DNA from: CAYQQQ01 sp964420125
Lineage (GTDB): Bacteria > Actinomycetota > Acidimicrobiia > Acidimicrobiales > Microtrichaceae
DNA length: 64,000 bases
Assembly: GCA_964420125.1 (NCBI GenBank)
Contig: CAYQQQ010000005.1
Coordinates: 141,168-205,167 of the forward strand
Direction of reading: 5' to 3'
Positions 32,967 through 41,247 of this stretch are shown in pieces. Position 1 is the stretch's first letter. Every line of letters starts with the position of its first letter. The translations under genes and the position numbers were made by a program. Below the pieces are notes generated by a model. That model had not been told where the DNA came from. It saw nothing but the letters and a program-made list of their open reading frames with translations, and made no database searches.

Positions 32967-33611
32967 ATGGAACACATCGTAAGCGGTGTCGGGGTGATGG
33001 ACAAGTCGATGGCGGTGCTCAACGCCGTGGCCGGTGGCAAGCACACCCTGGCCGAGCTGGTGGAGCTCACCGGGTTGTCCCGGGCGACCTGCCACCGCCT
33101 CGCCGTCGCGCTCGAGGCCCACGGTCTGCTGCGCAGGACGACCGACGGCCGGTTCGCCCTCGGGCTCCACCTCCTGGCGCTGGGTCGCTCCGCCGCCGAG
33201 CAGTTCCCCCTGGCCGAGCGGGCCGTGCCGGCCATGGAGGGACTTCGGGCCGAGACCGGCGAGTCGGTGCAGCTCTACGTGGTGGACGGCGACGAGCGGG
33301 TCTGCGTGGCCGCGCTGGAGTCGCCCCACGGACTCCGGACCATCGTGGCGGTGGGTGCGGCCCTGCCCTTGGGCGTCGGCTCCGCGGGACGGGTGCTGCG
33401 CGGCGAGCTCGGGCCCGGCGGCTGGGTCGAGTCGGTGGAGGAGCGCGAGCGCGGCGTGGCGAGCGTGTCGGCGCCCGTGCTCGGCGACGACGGCCAGGTG
33501 TTGGCCGCGATCTCGGTGTCGGGGCCGATCGATCGGATGGAGCCCTCGCCGGGCCGGCGCCACGGGGCCGCAGTGGTGCGTGCGGCCCGGGAGGCCGGGA
33601 TCAGAACTTGA
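32967..33611 (+). CDS. IclR-family regulator of leucine synthesis, NdgR/LtbR type
   Basis: This 214-residue regulator has an N-terminal winged helix (about 8-65; HTLAELVELTGLSRATCHRLAVAL) and a compact C-terminal effector domain containing GESVQLYVVDGDERVCVAA and the GVASVSAPVLG ... AAISVSGP blocks of the NdgR/LtbR clade. Those regulators sit divergent from leuCD and control it with amino acid supply. The ATG at 32967 retains the clade's SGVGV-DKS opening; it is probably on a leaderless transcript. The last 11 bases overlap tail to tail with the aldehyde dehydrogenase gene. Confidence 0.88.
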   Translation: MEHIVSGVGVMDKSMAVLNAVAGGKHTLAELVELTGLSRATCHRLAVALEAHGLLRRTTDGRFALGLHLLALGRSAAEQFPLAERAVPAMEGLRAETGESVQLYVVDGDERVCVAALESPHGLRTIVAVGAALPLGVGSAGRVLRGELGPGGWVESVEERERGVASVSAPVLGDDGQVLAAISVSGPIDRMEPSPGRRHGAAVVRAAREAGIRT

Positions 33612-35061
33612 GCGTGGGTTCGGTGCCCGCCGGGAGGTTGATGGTCTTGAGCTCCAGGTAGGCGCCGAGGCCCTCGGGGCCCAGTTCGCGGCCGAGGCCG
33701 CTGTTCTTGAACCCCCCGAAGGGCGCGCTCCACTCCATGGCGAAGCCGTTGACCGTGTAGGTGCCCGTGCGAACCCGTCGGGCGAGGTCGATGCCCGCCT
33801 CGACGTCGGAGGTCCACACCGAGCCGGACAGCCCGTAGTCGCTGTCGTTGGCGATGCGCACGGCATCCTCGGCATCGTCGTAGGCGATGACGGCCACGAC
33901 CGGACCGAAGATCTCCTCCTGGGCGACGCGCATCGAGTTGTCGACATCGGCGAACACCGTGGGCTCCACGAACCACCCTCGGTCGATCCCGGCCGGCCGG
34001 CCACCGCCGACGGTCACCCGGGCCCCCTCGTCGCGGCCGATCTGCAGGTAGCCCTCGACCCGCTCGCGCTGGCGTTCGGCCACGAGCGGACCCACGTCGA
34101 CGGAGAAGTCGGCGGGGTCGCCGACGGTCAGGGCGCCGACGGCCTCGGTGAGCGCATCGACGGCCTCGTCGTAGCGGGAGCGGGGAGCCAGGATGCGGGT
34201 CTGGGCGACGCACGCCTGGCCGTTGTTCATCATCGAGTACGGCAGGAGGCCCTCGACCGCACCGGCCAGATCGACGTCCTCCATGAGGATCGCTGCGGAC
34301 TTGCCGCCCAGCTCGAGCGTGCAGCGACGCACCCTCTCGCCGCACAGGGCGCCGATCCGTCGACCGGCAGCGGTGGAGCCGGTGAAGGCCACCTTGTCGA
34401 CCCCGGGGTGGGTCACGAGGTACTCGCCGACCTCCCGCCCTGCGGGCACGACGTTCAGCACACCCGCGGGCACGCCGGCCTCCACGGCCAGCTCGGCCAG
34501 CACGAAGGCGTCGAGGGGGGTCTCCGGTGCCGGCTTGAGCACCATCGTGGAGCCCGACGCCAGAACGGGCGCGAGCTTCAACATGGTGGTGAACAGGGGG
34601 ACGTTCCACGGCACGATCCCCGCGACCACGCCCACCGGCTCCTTGCGCACCAGGGCCGGACCCAGCATCCCCGGGCGCACGTCCTCGAAGGGGAAGGTCC
34701 GGGTGAGGCCGGCGAAGTAGTCGAGGACCATGGCCGAGGCCCCGACCTGGCCGAAGTGCGAGAACAGGATGGGGGAGCCGTTCTCCTCGGTGATGAGGTT
34801 GGCCAGCTCCTCGGCCCGCTCGTTGATCAGGTCGTGGAGCCGTGACATCACGCCGGCCCGCTCGCCGGCGCGCATCGTCGCCCACGGCCCCTCGACCAGC
34901 GCGGCGCGGGCAGCCTCGACCGCGCGATCCATGTCGGCCTCGGTGCCCTCGGGAGCGGAGCCCATGACCTCCTCGGTAGCCGGGTTGACCACCTCGATCA
35001 CACCGGTGCCGGCCGGTTGCACCCACTCGCCACCGATGTGGAGCCGATCGAAGCTGCGCAT
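33601..35061 (-). CDS. NAD(P)+-dependent aldehyde dehydrogenase
   Basis: A 486-residue member of the ALDH superfamily. Visible landmarks are the Asn in VPWNVPLF, the cofactor Lys in KPAPETPLDAF, GFTGSTAAGR-type coenzyme loop (AFTGSTAAG), the Glu in LELGGKSA, the Cys nucleophile in NNGQACVAQTR and the EIFGPVV motif. Substrate is unknown. ATG 35061 follows AAGGGGGA. The promoter side holds a 23-bp palindrome shared with the divergent flavin oxidoreductase, suggesting a TetR-like regulator and a joint catabolic role. Confidence 0.9.
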   Translation of the reverse strand: MRSFDRLHIGGEWVQPAGTGVIEVVNPATEEVMGSAPEGTEADMDRAVEAARAALVEGPWATMRAGERAGVMSRLHDLINERAEELANLITEENGSPILFSHFGQVGASAMVLDYFAGLTRTFPFEDVRPGMLGPALVRKEPVGVVAGIVPWNVPLFTTMLKLAPVLASGSTMVLKPAPETPLDAFVLAELAVEAGVPAGVLNVVPAGREVGEYLVTHPGVDKVAFTGSTAAGRRIGALCGERVRRCTLELGGKSAAILMEDVDLAGAVEGLLPYSMMNNGQACVAQTRILAPRSRYDEAVDALTEAVGALTVGDPADFSVDVGPLVAERQRERVEGYLQIGRDEGARVTVGGGRPAGIDRGWFVEPTVFADVDNSMRVAQEEIFGPVVAVIAYDDAEDAVRIANDSDYGLSGSVWTSDVEAGIDLARRVRTGTYTVNGFAMEWSAPFGGFKNSGLGRELGPEGLGAYLELKTINLPAGTEPTLKF

Positions 35062-35116
35062 GGGTCCCCCTTGGGTTGCCGGGCCCGCAGTGTGCGGGCC
35101 GGAACGGCGCCCAACT

Positions 35117-35139
35117 CTACCTGACGACCCGTCAGGTAG
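35117..35139. promoter_or_regulatory. 23-bp perfect palindrome, candidate TetR-family operator
   Basis: CTACCTGACG and CGTCAGGTAG are perfect 10-bp arms around ACC, placed between the divergent aldehyde dehydrogenase and luciferase-like genes. The size and symmetry are typical of TetR-type operators. No TetR gene is in this window, so the regulator would act from elsewhere. Confidence 0.6.
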
Positions 35140-35225
35140 GCCATGGGACGTGGCAGGGGTCACCTCTCGTCGACGCAGCACGGTTCTGCCGCCGCGGCAG
35201 GGGGTTCAACGGCCATGATGCGCAC

Positions 35226-36143
35226 ATGCGCATCGGGATCAACGGCTCCAACCTCATCGCCCTCGGCAGCCCTGCCGAGCAGATCGTGGCCCACGCGGCT
35301 GCGGCGGAGGCCGACGGCTTCGCCACCTGGTGGGCGGCGCAGCTGGCCGTACCCGATGCGCTCACGCTGTTCGGCGCCATCGGGGCTGCGACCTCGAGCA
35401 TCGAGCTGGGCACTGCGGTGGTGGCGATCTGGACCCGTCACCCGCTCATGCTGGCCTCCCAGGCCCTCACCACTTCGGAGCTCTGCGGCGGCCGCGTGGT
35501 GCTGGGCATCGGCCTGGCCCACAAGGCCACGGTGGAGCGCGGCCTGCGGATCCCCTTCGAGCATCCGGCTGCCCAGATGGACGAGTACCTGTCGGTGCTG
35601 CTGCCGGCGCTGCAGGAGCGGTCGGTGCGCTCCGAGGGCCGCTGGTGGTCCGCGGCGGTCGACAACCTCGGGGGCCCCGCTGGGGTTCCGACTCCCTCGG
35701 TCATGCTGGCTGCCATGGGACCCCGGATGCTCGAGCTGTGCGGTTCGCGCACCGACGGCACCATCTTGTGGCTGGCCGGCCCCCGCACCATCGCCGAGCA
35801 CCAGCGCCCCACCCTGGTCGCTGCCGCCGAGCGGGCGGGACGGGGCGAGCCCCGCATCGTGGCCAGCGTGCCGGTGTGCGTCACCGAACGCCCCGAGCAG
35901 GTCAGGGAGGCTGTCACCGGCATCCTCGGCGGCTACGGCGAGCTGCCGTCCTACCGGCAGGTGATGGACATGGAGGGGGCGGCTGGACCGGCTGACGTGT
36001 CGCTGATCGGCGACGAGGCGACCGTGCGAAGGGGGATCGAGCGCTTCGCCGAGGCGGGCACCACCGACTTCTCCGCCCTGGAGTTCACCCTCGGCGACGA
36101 CGAGGTCGTGGCCACCCGGTCGCTGCTGCGCTCGATGTGCTGA
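35226..36143 (+). CDS. Luciferase-like (LLM) flavin-dependent oxidoreductase, probably F420-linked
   Basis: The 305-residue protein starts MRIGINGS and shows the LLM TIM-barrel pattern: GFATWWAAQL, SSIELGTAVVAIWTRHPLMLA, LSSGRVVLGIGL-like ELCGGRVVLGIGLAHK, and PSVMLAAMGPRMLELCG near residue 160. In actinobacteria this pattern is common for F420-dependent reductases of the TIGR03564 type, but FMN use cannot be excluded. ATG 35226 is 87 bp from a strong palindrome shared with the aldehyde dehydrogenase gene, so joint regulation is likely. Confidence 0.82.
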   Translation: MRIGINGSNLIALGSPAEQIVAHAAAAEADGFATWWAAQLAVPDALTLFGAIGAATSSIELGTAVVAIWTRHPLMLASQALTTSELCGGRVVLGIGLAHKATVERGLRIPFEHPAAQMDEYLSVLLPALQERSVRSEGRWWSAAVDNLGGPAGVPTPSVMLAAMGPRMLELCGSRTDGTILWLAGPRTIAEHQRPTLVAAAERAGRGEPRIVASVPVCVTERPEQVREAVTGILGGYGELPSYRQVMDMEGAAGPADVSLIGDEATVRRGIERFAEAGTTDFSALEFTLGDDEVVATRSLLRSMC

Positions 36144-36167
36144 CGCCCCCTGTGAGCACGGCCGAGC

Positions 36168-37286
36168 TCACCCCTGTCGGGGCTGCCGGCTGGCGGCTCG
36201 GTGGCGGGCGCGCTGGTTCGCGAGGCGCTGCTGGTCGCGCCGGCGCTGCTCGCTTCCCTGCTCCACCGCCTCGATCTCCGCCACGAGCTCGTGCCACATC
36301 TCCAACCGATCACCTCCGAGCGCGCCTGCGCCGACCGCTTCGGTGACCCCGCACCCCGGCTCGTGGCGGTGGGTGCAGTCCTCGAACCGGCACTCCTGGG
36401 CGAAGGGCGACAGGTCGGCGAAGGCGGCCTCCAGGCCGTCGTCCGCGTGCCACAGGCCCACCCCCCGGATACCCGGCGTGTCGATCAGCCAGCGGTCCTC
36501 GGCGAGCGCCAGCATCTGCCCGGCGGTGGTGGTGTGACGCCCCCGCTGGTCGGCCTCCCGGACCTCGGCGGTCAACTGCACCGGATGACCGGCGAGCGCG
36601 TTGGCCAGCGTCGACTTGCCGGCACCCGACGCTCCCAACAGCACGGCGACGCTCCCCGTCGGCAGGTGGGGGAGCAGCTCGGAGAGCTCGACGTGGTCCT
36701 GGGTGCCCACCGAGCTGACGCATGCCACCGGTGCACCCGGCGCCCATCTCTCGGCCTCCGCTCGTTGCCGCTCGCGATCCTGGGCATCGACCCGGTCGAC
36801 CTTGGTGAGCACCACGACCGGCTGGGCCCGGCTCTCCCAGGCCAGCACCATCTCCCGGGCGAGCCGCGCCAGGTTCACGCCGGCATCGAGGGCCTGCAGC
36901 ACCAGCACGAGATCCATGTTGGCGGCGACCGCCTTGGTGGTGGCCGCCACCTCGTCCCGCCCGGCTCCCGGCGCCCGCCGTTCGAACACGGTGCGGCGGG
37001 GGAGGATCTCCTCGATCCGACCGGCACGGGCGTCCAGTGCGCACACGTCGCCCACCACCACCCGGCGCACCGCCTTGGCGGCCACCACGAGGTGCTCGTC
37101 ACCGGGTCGAGCCGAGACCGTGATGCCCCCCTTGTCGATGCGCACCACCCGAACCGGCGACCGAGTTGGCAGCGTCGTGTCGCGGGCATCCCAGACCGCC
37201 TGCCACCGGTCGTCCCAGGCGGGTGGTGCATCGGCGCCGGTGACGGCTGACGACGTGACGGGCGACGGGTCGTGTGGGCGTTCCAT
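36168..37286 (-). CDS. rsgA: Ribosome small-subunit assembly GTPase RsgA
   Basis: A 372-residue circularly permuted GTPase that helps mature the 30S subunit. The OB-fold N-terminus (about 45-110) is followed by the permuted G motifs: G4 LTKVD, G1 GASGAGKSTLANAL, then the G3 region DTPGIRG. The C-terminal zinc site is C-x4-C-x-H-x5-C within ECRFEDCTHRHEPGC. ATG 37286 gives the family's usual length. It is divergent from the Ppx/GppA gene across 134 bp containing an 11-bp inverted repeat. Confidence 0.93.
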   Translation of the reverse strand: MERPHDPSPVTSSAVTGADAPPAWDDRWQAVWDARDTTLPTRSPVRVVRIDKGGITVSARPGDEHLVVAAKAVRRVVVGDVCALDARAGRIEEILPRRTVFERRAPGAGRDEVAATTKAVAANMDLVLVLQALDAGVNLARLAREMVLAWESRAQPVVVLTKVDRVDAQDRERQRAEAERWAPGAPVACVSSVGTQDHVELSELLPHLPTGSVAVLLGASGAGKSTLANALAGHPVQLTAEVREADQRGRHTTTAGQMLALAEDRWLIDTPGIRGVGLWHADDGLEAAFADLSPFAQECRFEDCTHRHEPGCGVTEAVGAGALGGDRLEMWHELVAEIEAVEQGSEQRRRDQQRLANQRARHRAASRQPRQG

Positions 37287-37337
37287 GTGCCGCACCAGTG
37301 TGCACCCGCCACGCGTGTCCCCGCTCGCCCCGAACGG

Positions 37338-37385
37338 CAACTGGCAGGTGTGGACCACACCGGCGCAGCTGACGCCTGCCAGTTG
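37338..37385. promoter_or_regulatory. 11-bp perfect inverted repeat between rsgA and ppx/gppA
   Basis: The 11-mer at 37338-37348 (CAACTGGCAGG) is the exact reverse complement of 37375-37385, with 26 bp between. The same ACTGGCAGG core occurs at 9774. The right arm runs into TTGACG, so it may overlap a -35 element of the plus-strand gene. Confidence 0.4.
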
Positions 37386-37420
37386 ACGGGTGGGGGACGA
37401 CCCGACCGTAGAGTTGGTCC

Positions 37421-39025
37421 GTGCACCCCAGCCTCCCGACGACCCTGGTGCCCGGCGAGGTGCCCGAGGCGCTGGCCGCCATCGACATCGGCACGAACTC
37501 GGTGCACATGGTCGTCGCCAGGGTGGTGGGCAACGACCGATTCGAGGTGCTGACCCGCCACAAGGAGATGGTCCGCCTCGGCTCCGGTGAGGGCGAGATG
37601 AAGGAGCTCGCGCCCGACGCCATCGACCGGGGGGTCGAGGCGCTGCGACGGTGCCGAGCGATCGCCGATGGCCTGGGGGCGCAGCTGTACGCCGTTGCCA
37701 CCTCCGCGGTGCGCGAGGCCCGCAACGCCGCAGGGTTCCTCCACCGGGCCCGAAGCGAGGCCGGGGTGGAGGTCAACGTCATCTCCGGGGTGGAAGAGGC
37801 CCGGCTCATCCAGCTCGGGGTGCTGCAGGCCCTCGCCGTGTTCGACCAGCGCCTGCTCCTGGTGGACGTGGGCGGTGGCAGCACGGAGATCCTCTACGGC
37901 AAGGGCAGCGACGTGCACTACGCCCGCTCGGTGAAGCTCGGCTCGCTGCGCATGACCCGGAGGTTCTTCCCCGACGGCGAGGTCCGCGGCGACGCCGTGG
38001 CGCGGTGCCGCCGGTTCGTGAGGGCTCGGATGGCGCCGGTGGCCCACGACGCCGCGGCCCTCGGCTTCGACGTGGCCGTCGCCTCGTCCGGCACCGCCGA
38101 GACCCTGGCCTCCATGGCGCTGGCCCGCGAAGGGGTGGAGGCGCCCTCGTCGCTCAACGGCGTGGTGCTCACCCGCAAGGCGCTGGGCAGGGTGGTCGGC
38201 GACCTGGCCGCCGCCACCACCACCGACGAGCGCCGGCGGCTTCCTGGCATGGATCCGGCACGCGCCGACATCCTCCTCGGTGGCGCGTTGGTGCTGGAGC
38301 AGACCTGTGAGGCGCTGGGAGTCGACGAGCTCGTGATCTCCACCGCGGCCCTTCGTGAAGGGGTGCTGCTCGATGCCCTCACCAGAGTGAGAGGTGGGGC
38401 GCTCCACCACCTCTCGGACCTCCGGCGGGCATCGGTGCTCCACCTCCTCGAGGCATGTGACGACGACCCCGACCACGCCGTCCAGAGCGCCCGTCTGGCG
38501 CTCCAGCTGTTCGATCTGCTGGGACCGGCGCTCGACCTGGACGACGTCGACCGCGAGCTGCTGGAGGCCGCTGCACTCCTGTCCAACGTGGGGCTGTTCG
38601 TCTCGCACAGCGCGCACCACAAGCACAGCTACTACGTGATCAGGAACTCCGAGCACCTCAGCGGGTTCACCGACGCGGAGACGGAGTTGATCGCCCAGGT
38701 GGCCCGCTACCACCGCAAGAGCGCCCCGTCGGAGGCCAAGCACCCTGAGTTCGCAGCTCTCGACGACGAGGATCGTCGCCGGGTGCGGGCCATGGCCGGC
38801 CTGCTGCGCGTCGCCATCGCCATGGACCGCAACCACGACGCCTCGGTGGCGGAGGTGTCGGCCCGCGTCGATCCGTCGCAACTGGTCCTGCAGATGCAGC
38901 CAGTGGAGGGGCGCGACCTGGAGCTGGAGCAGTACAGCGCTGGCGAACGCACGGCGCTGCTGGCCCAGATGCTCGGCCGCGACGTGGTCGTCGAGGCGAG
39001 CGACGACGGGGTCCGCTCGGCGTGA
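37421..39025 (+). CDS. Ppx/GppA family exopolyphosphatase/pppGpp phosphatase
   Basis: A 534-residue member of the ASKHA-fold Ppx/GppA family: the phosphate-1 loop AAIDIGTNSVHMVV, SAVREARN, the SGVEEARL segment, the phosphate-2 motif LLVDVGGGSTEI and an adenosine-type ASSGTAETL. An HD-like C-terminal domain (about 320-500; HHLSDLRRASV, HSAHHKHSYYVIRNSE, ARYHRK) follows, as in long Ppx forms. It degrades polyphosphate and/or converts pppGpp to ppGpp; which one cannot be told from sequence. Starts at GTG 37421. Confidence 0.9.
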   Translation: MHPSLPTTLVPGEVPEALAAIDIGTNSVHMVVARVVGNDRFEVLTRHKEMVRLGSGEGEMKELAPDAIDRGVEALRRCRAIADGLGAQLYAVATSAVREARNAAGFLHRARSEAGVEVNVISGVEEARLIQLGVLQALAVFDQRLLLVDVGGGSTEILYGKGSDVHYARSVKLGSLRMTRRFFPDGEVRGDAVARCRRFVRARMAPVAHDAAALGFDVAVASSGTAETLASMALAREGVEAPSSLNGVVLTRKALGRVVGDLAAATTTDERRRLPGMDPARADILLGGALVLEQTCEALGVDELVISTAALREGVLLDALTRVRGGALHHLSDLRRASVLHLLEACDDDPDHAVQSARLALQLFDLLGPALDLDDVDRELLEAAALLSNVGLFVSHSAHHKHSYYVIRNSEHLSGFTDAETELIAQVARYHRKSAPSEAKHPEFAALDDEDRRRVRAMAGLLRVAIAMDRNHDASVAEVSARVDPSQLVLQMQPVEGRDLELEQYSAGERTALLAQMLGRDVVVEASDDGVRSA

Positions 39026-39047
39026 GGTGGAGCGGTCGGCCTCGCTC

Positions 39048-39428
39048 TCAGGCAGCGTCGCGATCGGCGATGCGCTGGAGCAGCTCGACCATCTTCTCCT
39101 CGTTCGACATCTCCTCTGCGGGCTTGTCGCGCCGCTCGGAGAGCTTGTTCATGGGCACCACGATGAGGAAGTAGATGGCCGCAGCGGTGAGCACGAAGGT
39201 GATGAGCGTCGACACCACCGTGCCCCAGACGATCACCGCCCCACCGATCGTGACGGCCTTGCCGGCCAGGTCGTCGACCTGCCCGGGCAGGATCGCTCCC
39301 ACGATCGGATTGATCACTCCCTCGACGACCGATGTGATCACCGCGCCGAAGGCGGCGCCGAGCACGACGCCGACGGCCAGGTCGACGGCGTTGCCCCGAG
39401 CGACGAACTCCTTGAACCCCTTCAGCAT
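39048..39428 (-). CDS. mscL: Large-conductance mechanosensitive channel
   Basis: A 126-residue membrane protein with the MscL signature near the start (FKEFVARGNAVDLAVGVVLGAAFGAVI, TM1 pore helix), a periplasmic loop of about 25 residues, TM2 (about 65-92) and a basic/acidic cytoplasmic helix at the end. The pentameric channel opens under hypo-osmotic membrane tension to release solutes. It is followed by ppx/gppA tail to tail and lies just upstream-facing of greA's 3' end. Confidence 0.95.
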   Translation of the reverse strand: MLKGFKEFVARGNAVDLAVGVVLGAAFGAVITSVVEGVINPIVGAILPGQVDDLAGKAVTIGGAVIVWGTVVSTLITFVLTAAAIYFLIVVPMNKLSERRDKPAEEMSNEEKMVELLQRIADRDAA

Positions 39429-39481
39429 GGCGGTGCCTCCTCGATCGCAGACGGCACAACCTACTCCGGGTGATGCGACCG

Positions 39482-39952
39482 CTACTCGACGTGCACGACC
39501 TCGACGGTCAACTCCCCGTTGGGTGCGGCGTAGGTGACGACGTCACCGGCGACCTTGCCCAGCAGCTGCTCGCCGAGGGGTGAGCTGGGGGAGACCACGT
39601 GCAGGTCGTCGTGGCGCTCCTCGATGGAGCCCACCAGGAACTTCTCCACCTCGTCGGGGTCGTCGCCCTCGTAGCGCAGGTGCACGACGCTGCCGACCAC
39701 CACCTCGTGGGAGTCGCCGCCTTCCAGGATGACCGCGTTCTCGAGGATGCCGGCGATCTTGGCGATGCGGGCCTCCATCTTGGCCTTCTCCTCCTTGGCG
39801 GCGTGGTACTCGGCGTTCTCCTTCAGGTCGCCGTGCTCACGGGCCCGTTCGATGCGGTCGGCCAGATCGATGCGGCCGTGGGTGCGCAGCTCCTCGATCT
39901 CGGCGACGAGGCGGTCGTGGGCGGCCTGGGAGAGCTCGTGTGGGTTCGCCAT
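39482..39952 (-). CDS. greA: Transcription elongation factor GreA
   Basis: The 156-residue protein has the N-terminal antiparallel coiled coil whose tip carries the acidic pair (GDLKENAEYHAAKEEKA region) that enters the RNA polymerase secondary channel to stimulate RNA cleavage, and a C-terminal FKBP-like domain with SPLGEQLLGKVAGDVV. ATG 39952 is chosen; the long open frame upstream is an antisense shadow of leuB and its leader. Confidence 0.93.
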   Translation of the reverse strand: MANPHELSQAAHDRLVAEIEELRTHGRIDLADRIERAREHGDLKENAEYHAAKEEKAKMEARIAKIAGILENAVILEGGDSHEVVVGSVVHLRYEGDDPDEVEKFLVGSIEERHDDLHVVSPSSPLGEQLLGKVAGDVVTYAAPNGELTVEVVHVE

Positions 39953-40050
39953 GGCGACCCAATGTAGGTCGTGGACCGCCACGAGCTGATGTGGCGGCAG
40001 CTGGTGGTGCCGTGGTCGATTCGGCGTGCACCTCGTGGGTGGGGACGGGG

Positions 40051-40056
40051 TAGACT
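40051..40056 (+). promoter_or_regulatory. -10 element for the leuB leader transcript
   Basis: TAGACT lies seven bases before the leader ATG at 40064, so transcription would begin at or next to the ATG, giving a leaderless leader peptide. No clear -35 hexamer is visible. Confidence 0.5.
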
Positions 40057-40063
40057 GATCGCC

Positions 40064-40114
40064 ATGGTTCGCCACTCCAGCGCACCCGTTCGACCGGTAG
40101 TGATCATTTCGTAG
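40064..40114 (+). CDS. leuB-ilvE-cimA leader peptide
   Basis: A 16-residue ORF (MVRHSSAPVRPVVIIS) ends 91 bases before leuB. The run of Val-Val-Ile-Ile codons just before the stop is the hallmark of a branched-chain amino acid leader peptide. A GC-rich hairpin and a U-tract terminator follow directly. It has no ribosome site, consistent with translation from a leaderless transcript. Confidence 0.75.
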   Translation: MVRHSSAPVRPVVIIS

Positions 40115-40141
40115 CGCGCGTCTGTCCGACGTGCGCGCTCC

Positions 40142-40168
40142 ACCGTCCCACCGGGGCGGTTTTCTTTT
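40142..40168 (+). terminator. Attenuator terminator upstream of leuB
   Basis: ACCGTCCC pairs with GGGGCGGT (8 bp including one G-U) around an ACC loop and is followed by TTTTCTTTT, a textbook intrinsic terminator. Another stem, AGCGCG/CGCGCT (40113-40118 with 40134-40139), precedes it and starts at the leader stop codon, so it can serve as the competing structure. Confidence 0.75.
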
Positions 40169-40205
40169 GTCCCGACAGCCCGACGACCACCGAGGTACCC
40201 ACCCC

Positions 40206-41201
40206 ATGACCCACAGGATCGGCGTGATCGGCGGCGACGGCATCGGCCCCGAGGTCCTGGCCGAGGCCCTCAAGGTCATCGACGCCACCGGTGTGGCCTA
40301 CGAGCGCACCGACTACGACCTCGGGGCTCACCGCTACCTCGCCGACGGCACGGTGCTGCCCGACGAGGTCCTGGAGGAGTGGCGTGGCCTGGATGCGCTC
40401 CTGTTGGGAGCGGTGGGCGATCCGGCCCCCGGGGTGGCGGCGCCGGCGGGGCTGGTGGAGCGCGGCATCCTGCTGCGGATGCGCTTCGAGCTCGACCAGT
40501 ACATCAACCTCCGCCCGTTCCGCCTTCCCCCGAAGGCCGACATGGAGGTGATCCGGGAGAACACCGAGGGCGCGTATGCCGGCGAGGGCGGGTTCCTGCG
40601 CAAGGGGACCCCCCACGAGATCGCCACCCAGGGCTCGGTCAACACGCGCATGGGCGTGGAGCGCTGCGTGCGCTTCGCCTTCGAGCGGGCGACGCGCACC
40701 GAGCGCCGTCAGCTCCACCTCGTCCACAAGAAGAACGTGCTGACCTTCGCCGGCGACCTGTGGCAGCGCACCTTCGACGAGGTGGCTCTGGAGTACCCGG
40801 AGGTGACCACCGGCTACGACCACATCGACGCAGCGTGCATCCACTTCGTGGAGCGCCCGGAGCGCTACGACGTGATCGTGACCGACAACCTCTTCGGCGA
40901 CATCCTCACCGACCTCGGCGGCGCTGTGGCGGGTGGGGTGGGCTTCGCTGCCTCGGCAAACCTCAACCCCGACCGCACGGGGCCGTCGATGTTCGAACCG
41001 GTGCACGGCACGGCCCCGGACATCGCCGGCACCGGCACCGCCAACCCCCTCGCCGCGATCATCTCGGCGGGGCTGATGCTGGAGTTCCTCGGCGAGCTCG
41101 ACGCGGCCGCAGCCGTGGCCAAGGCGTGCACCGAGCCGGAGCGCTACCGGGGCACGACCACAGAGATCGGTGACGCCGTGGCGGCGGCGGTCACCGGCTG
41201 A
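40206..41201 (+). CDS. leuB: 3-isopropylmalate dehydrogenase
   Basis: A 331-residue metal-dependent beta-decarboxylating dehydrogenase, the third leucine-pathway step. It has GGDGIGPEV near the N-terminus, the substrate Arg pair in LLRMRFELDQYINLRP, RENTEGAY, the catalytic Lys in VHKKNVL, the metal site VTDNLFGDILTDLGG and EPVHGTAPDIAGTGTANP for NAD+. It leads a leuB-ilvE-cimA cluster controlled by a leader peptide and terminator immediately upstream. Confidence 0.94.
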   Translation: MTHRIGVIGGDGIGPEVLAEALKVIDATGVAYERTDYDLGAHRYLADGTVLPDEVLEEWRGLDALLLGAVGDPAPGVAAPAGLVERGILLRMRFELDQYINLRPFRLPPKADMEVIRENTEGAYAGEGGFLRKGTPHEIATQGSVNTRMGVERCVRFAFERATRTERRQLHLVHKKNVLTFAGDLWQRTFDEVALEYPEVTTGYDHIDAACIHFVERPERYDVIVTDNLFGDILTDLGGAVAGGVGFAASANLNPDRTGPSMFEPVHGTAPDIAGTGTANPLAAIISAGLMLEFLGELDAAAAVAKACTEPERYRGTTTEIGDAVAAAVTG

Positions 41202-41247
41202 CACCACGACGATCAGATCACGACCACGAACGCCGGGAAGGACGACC

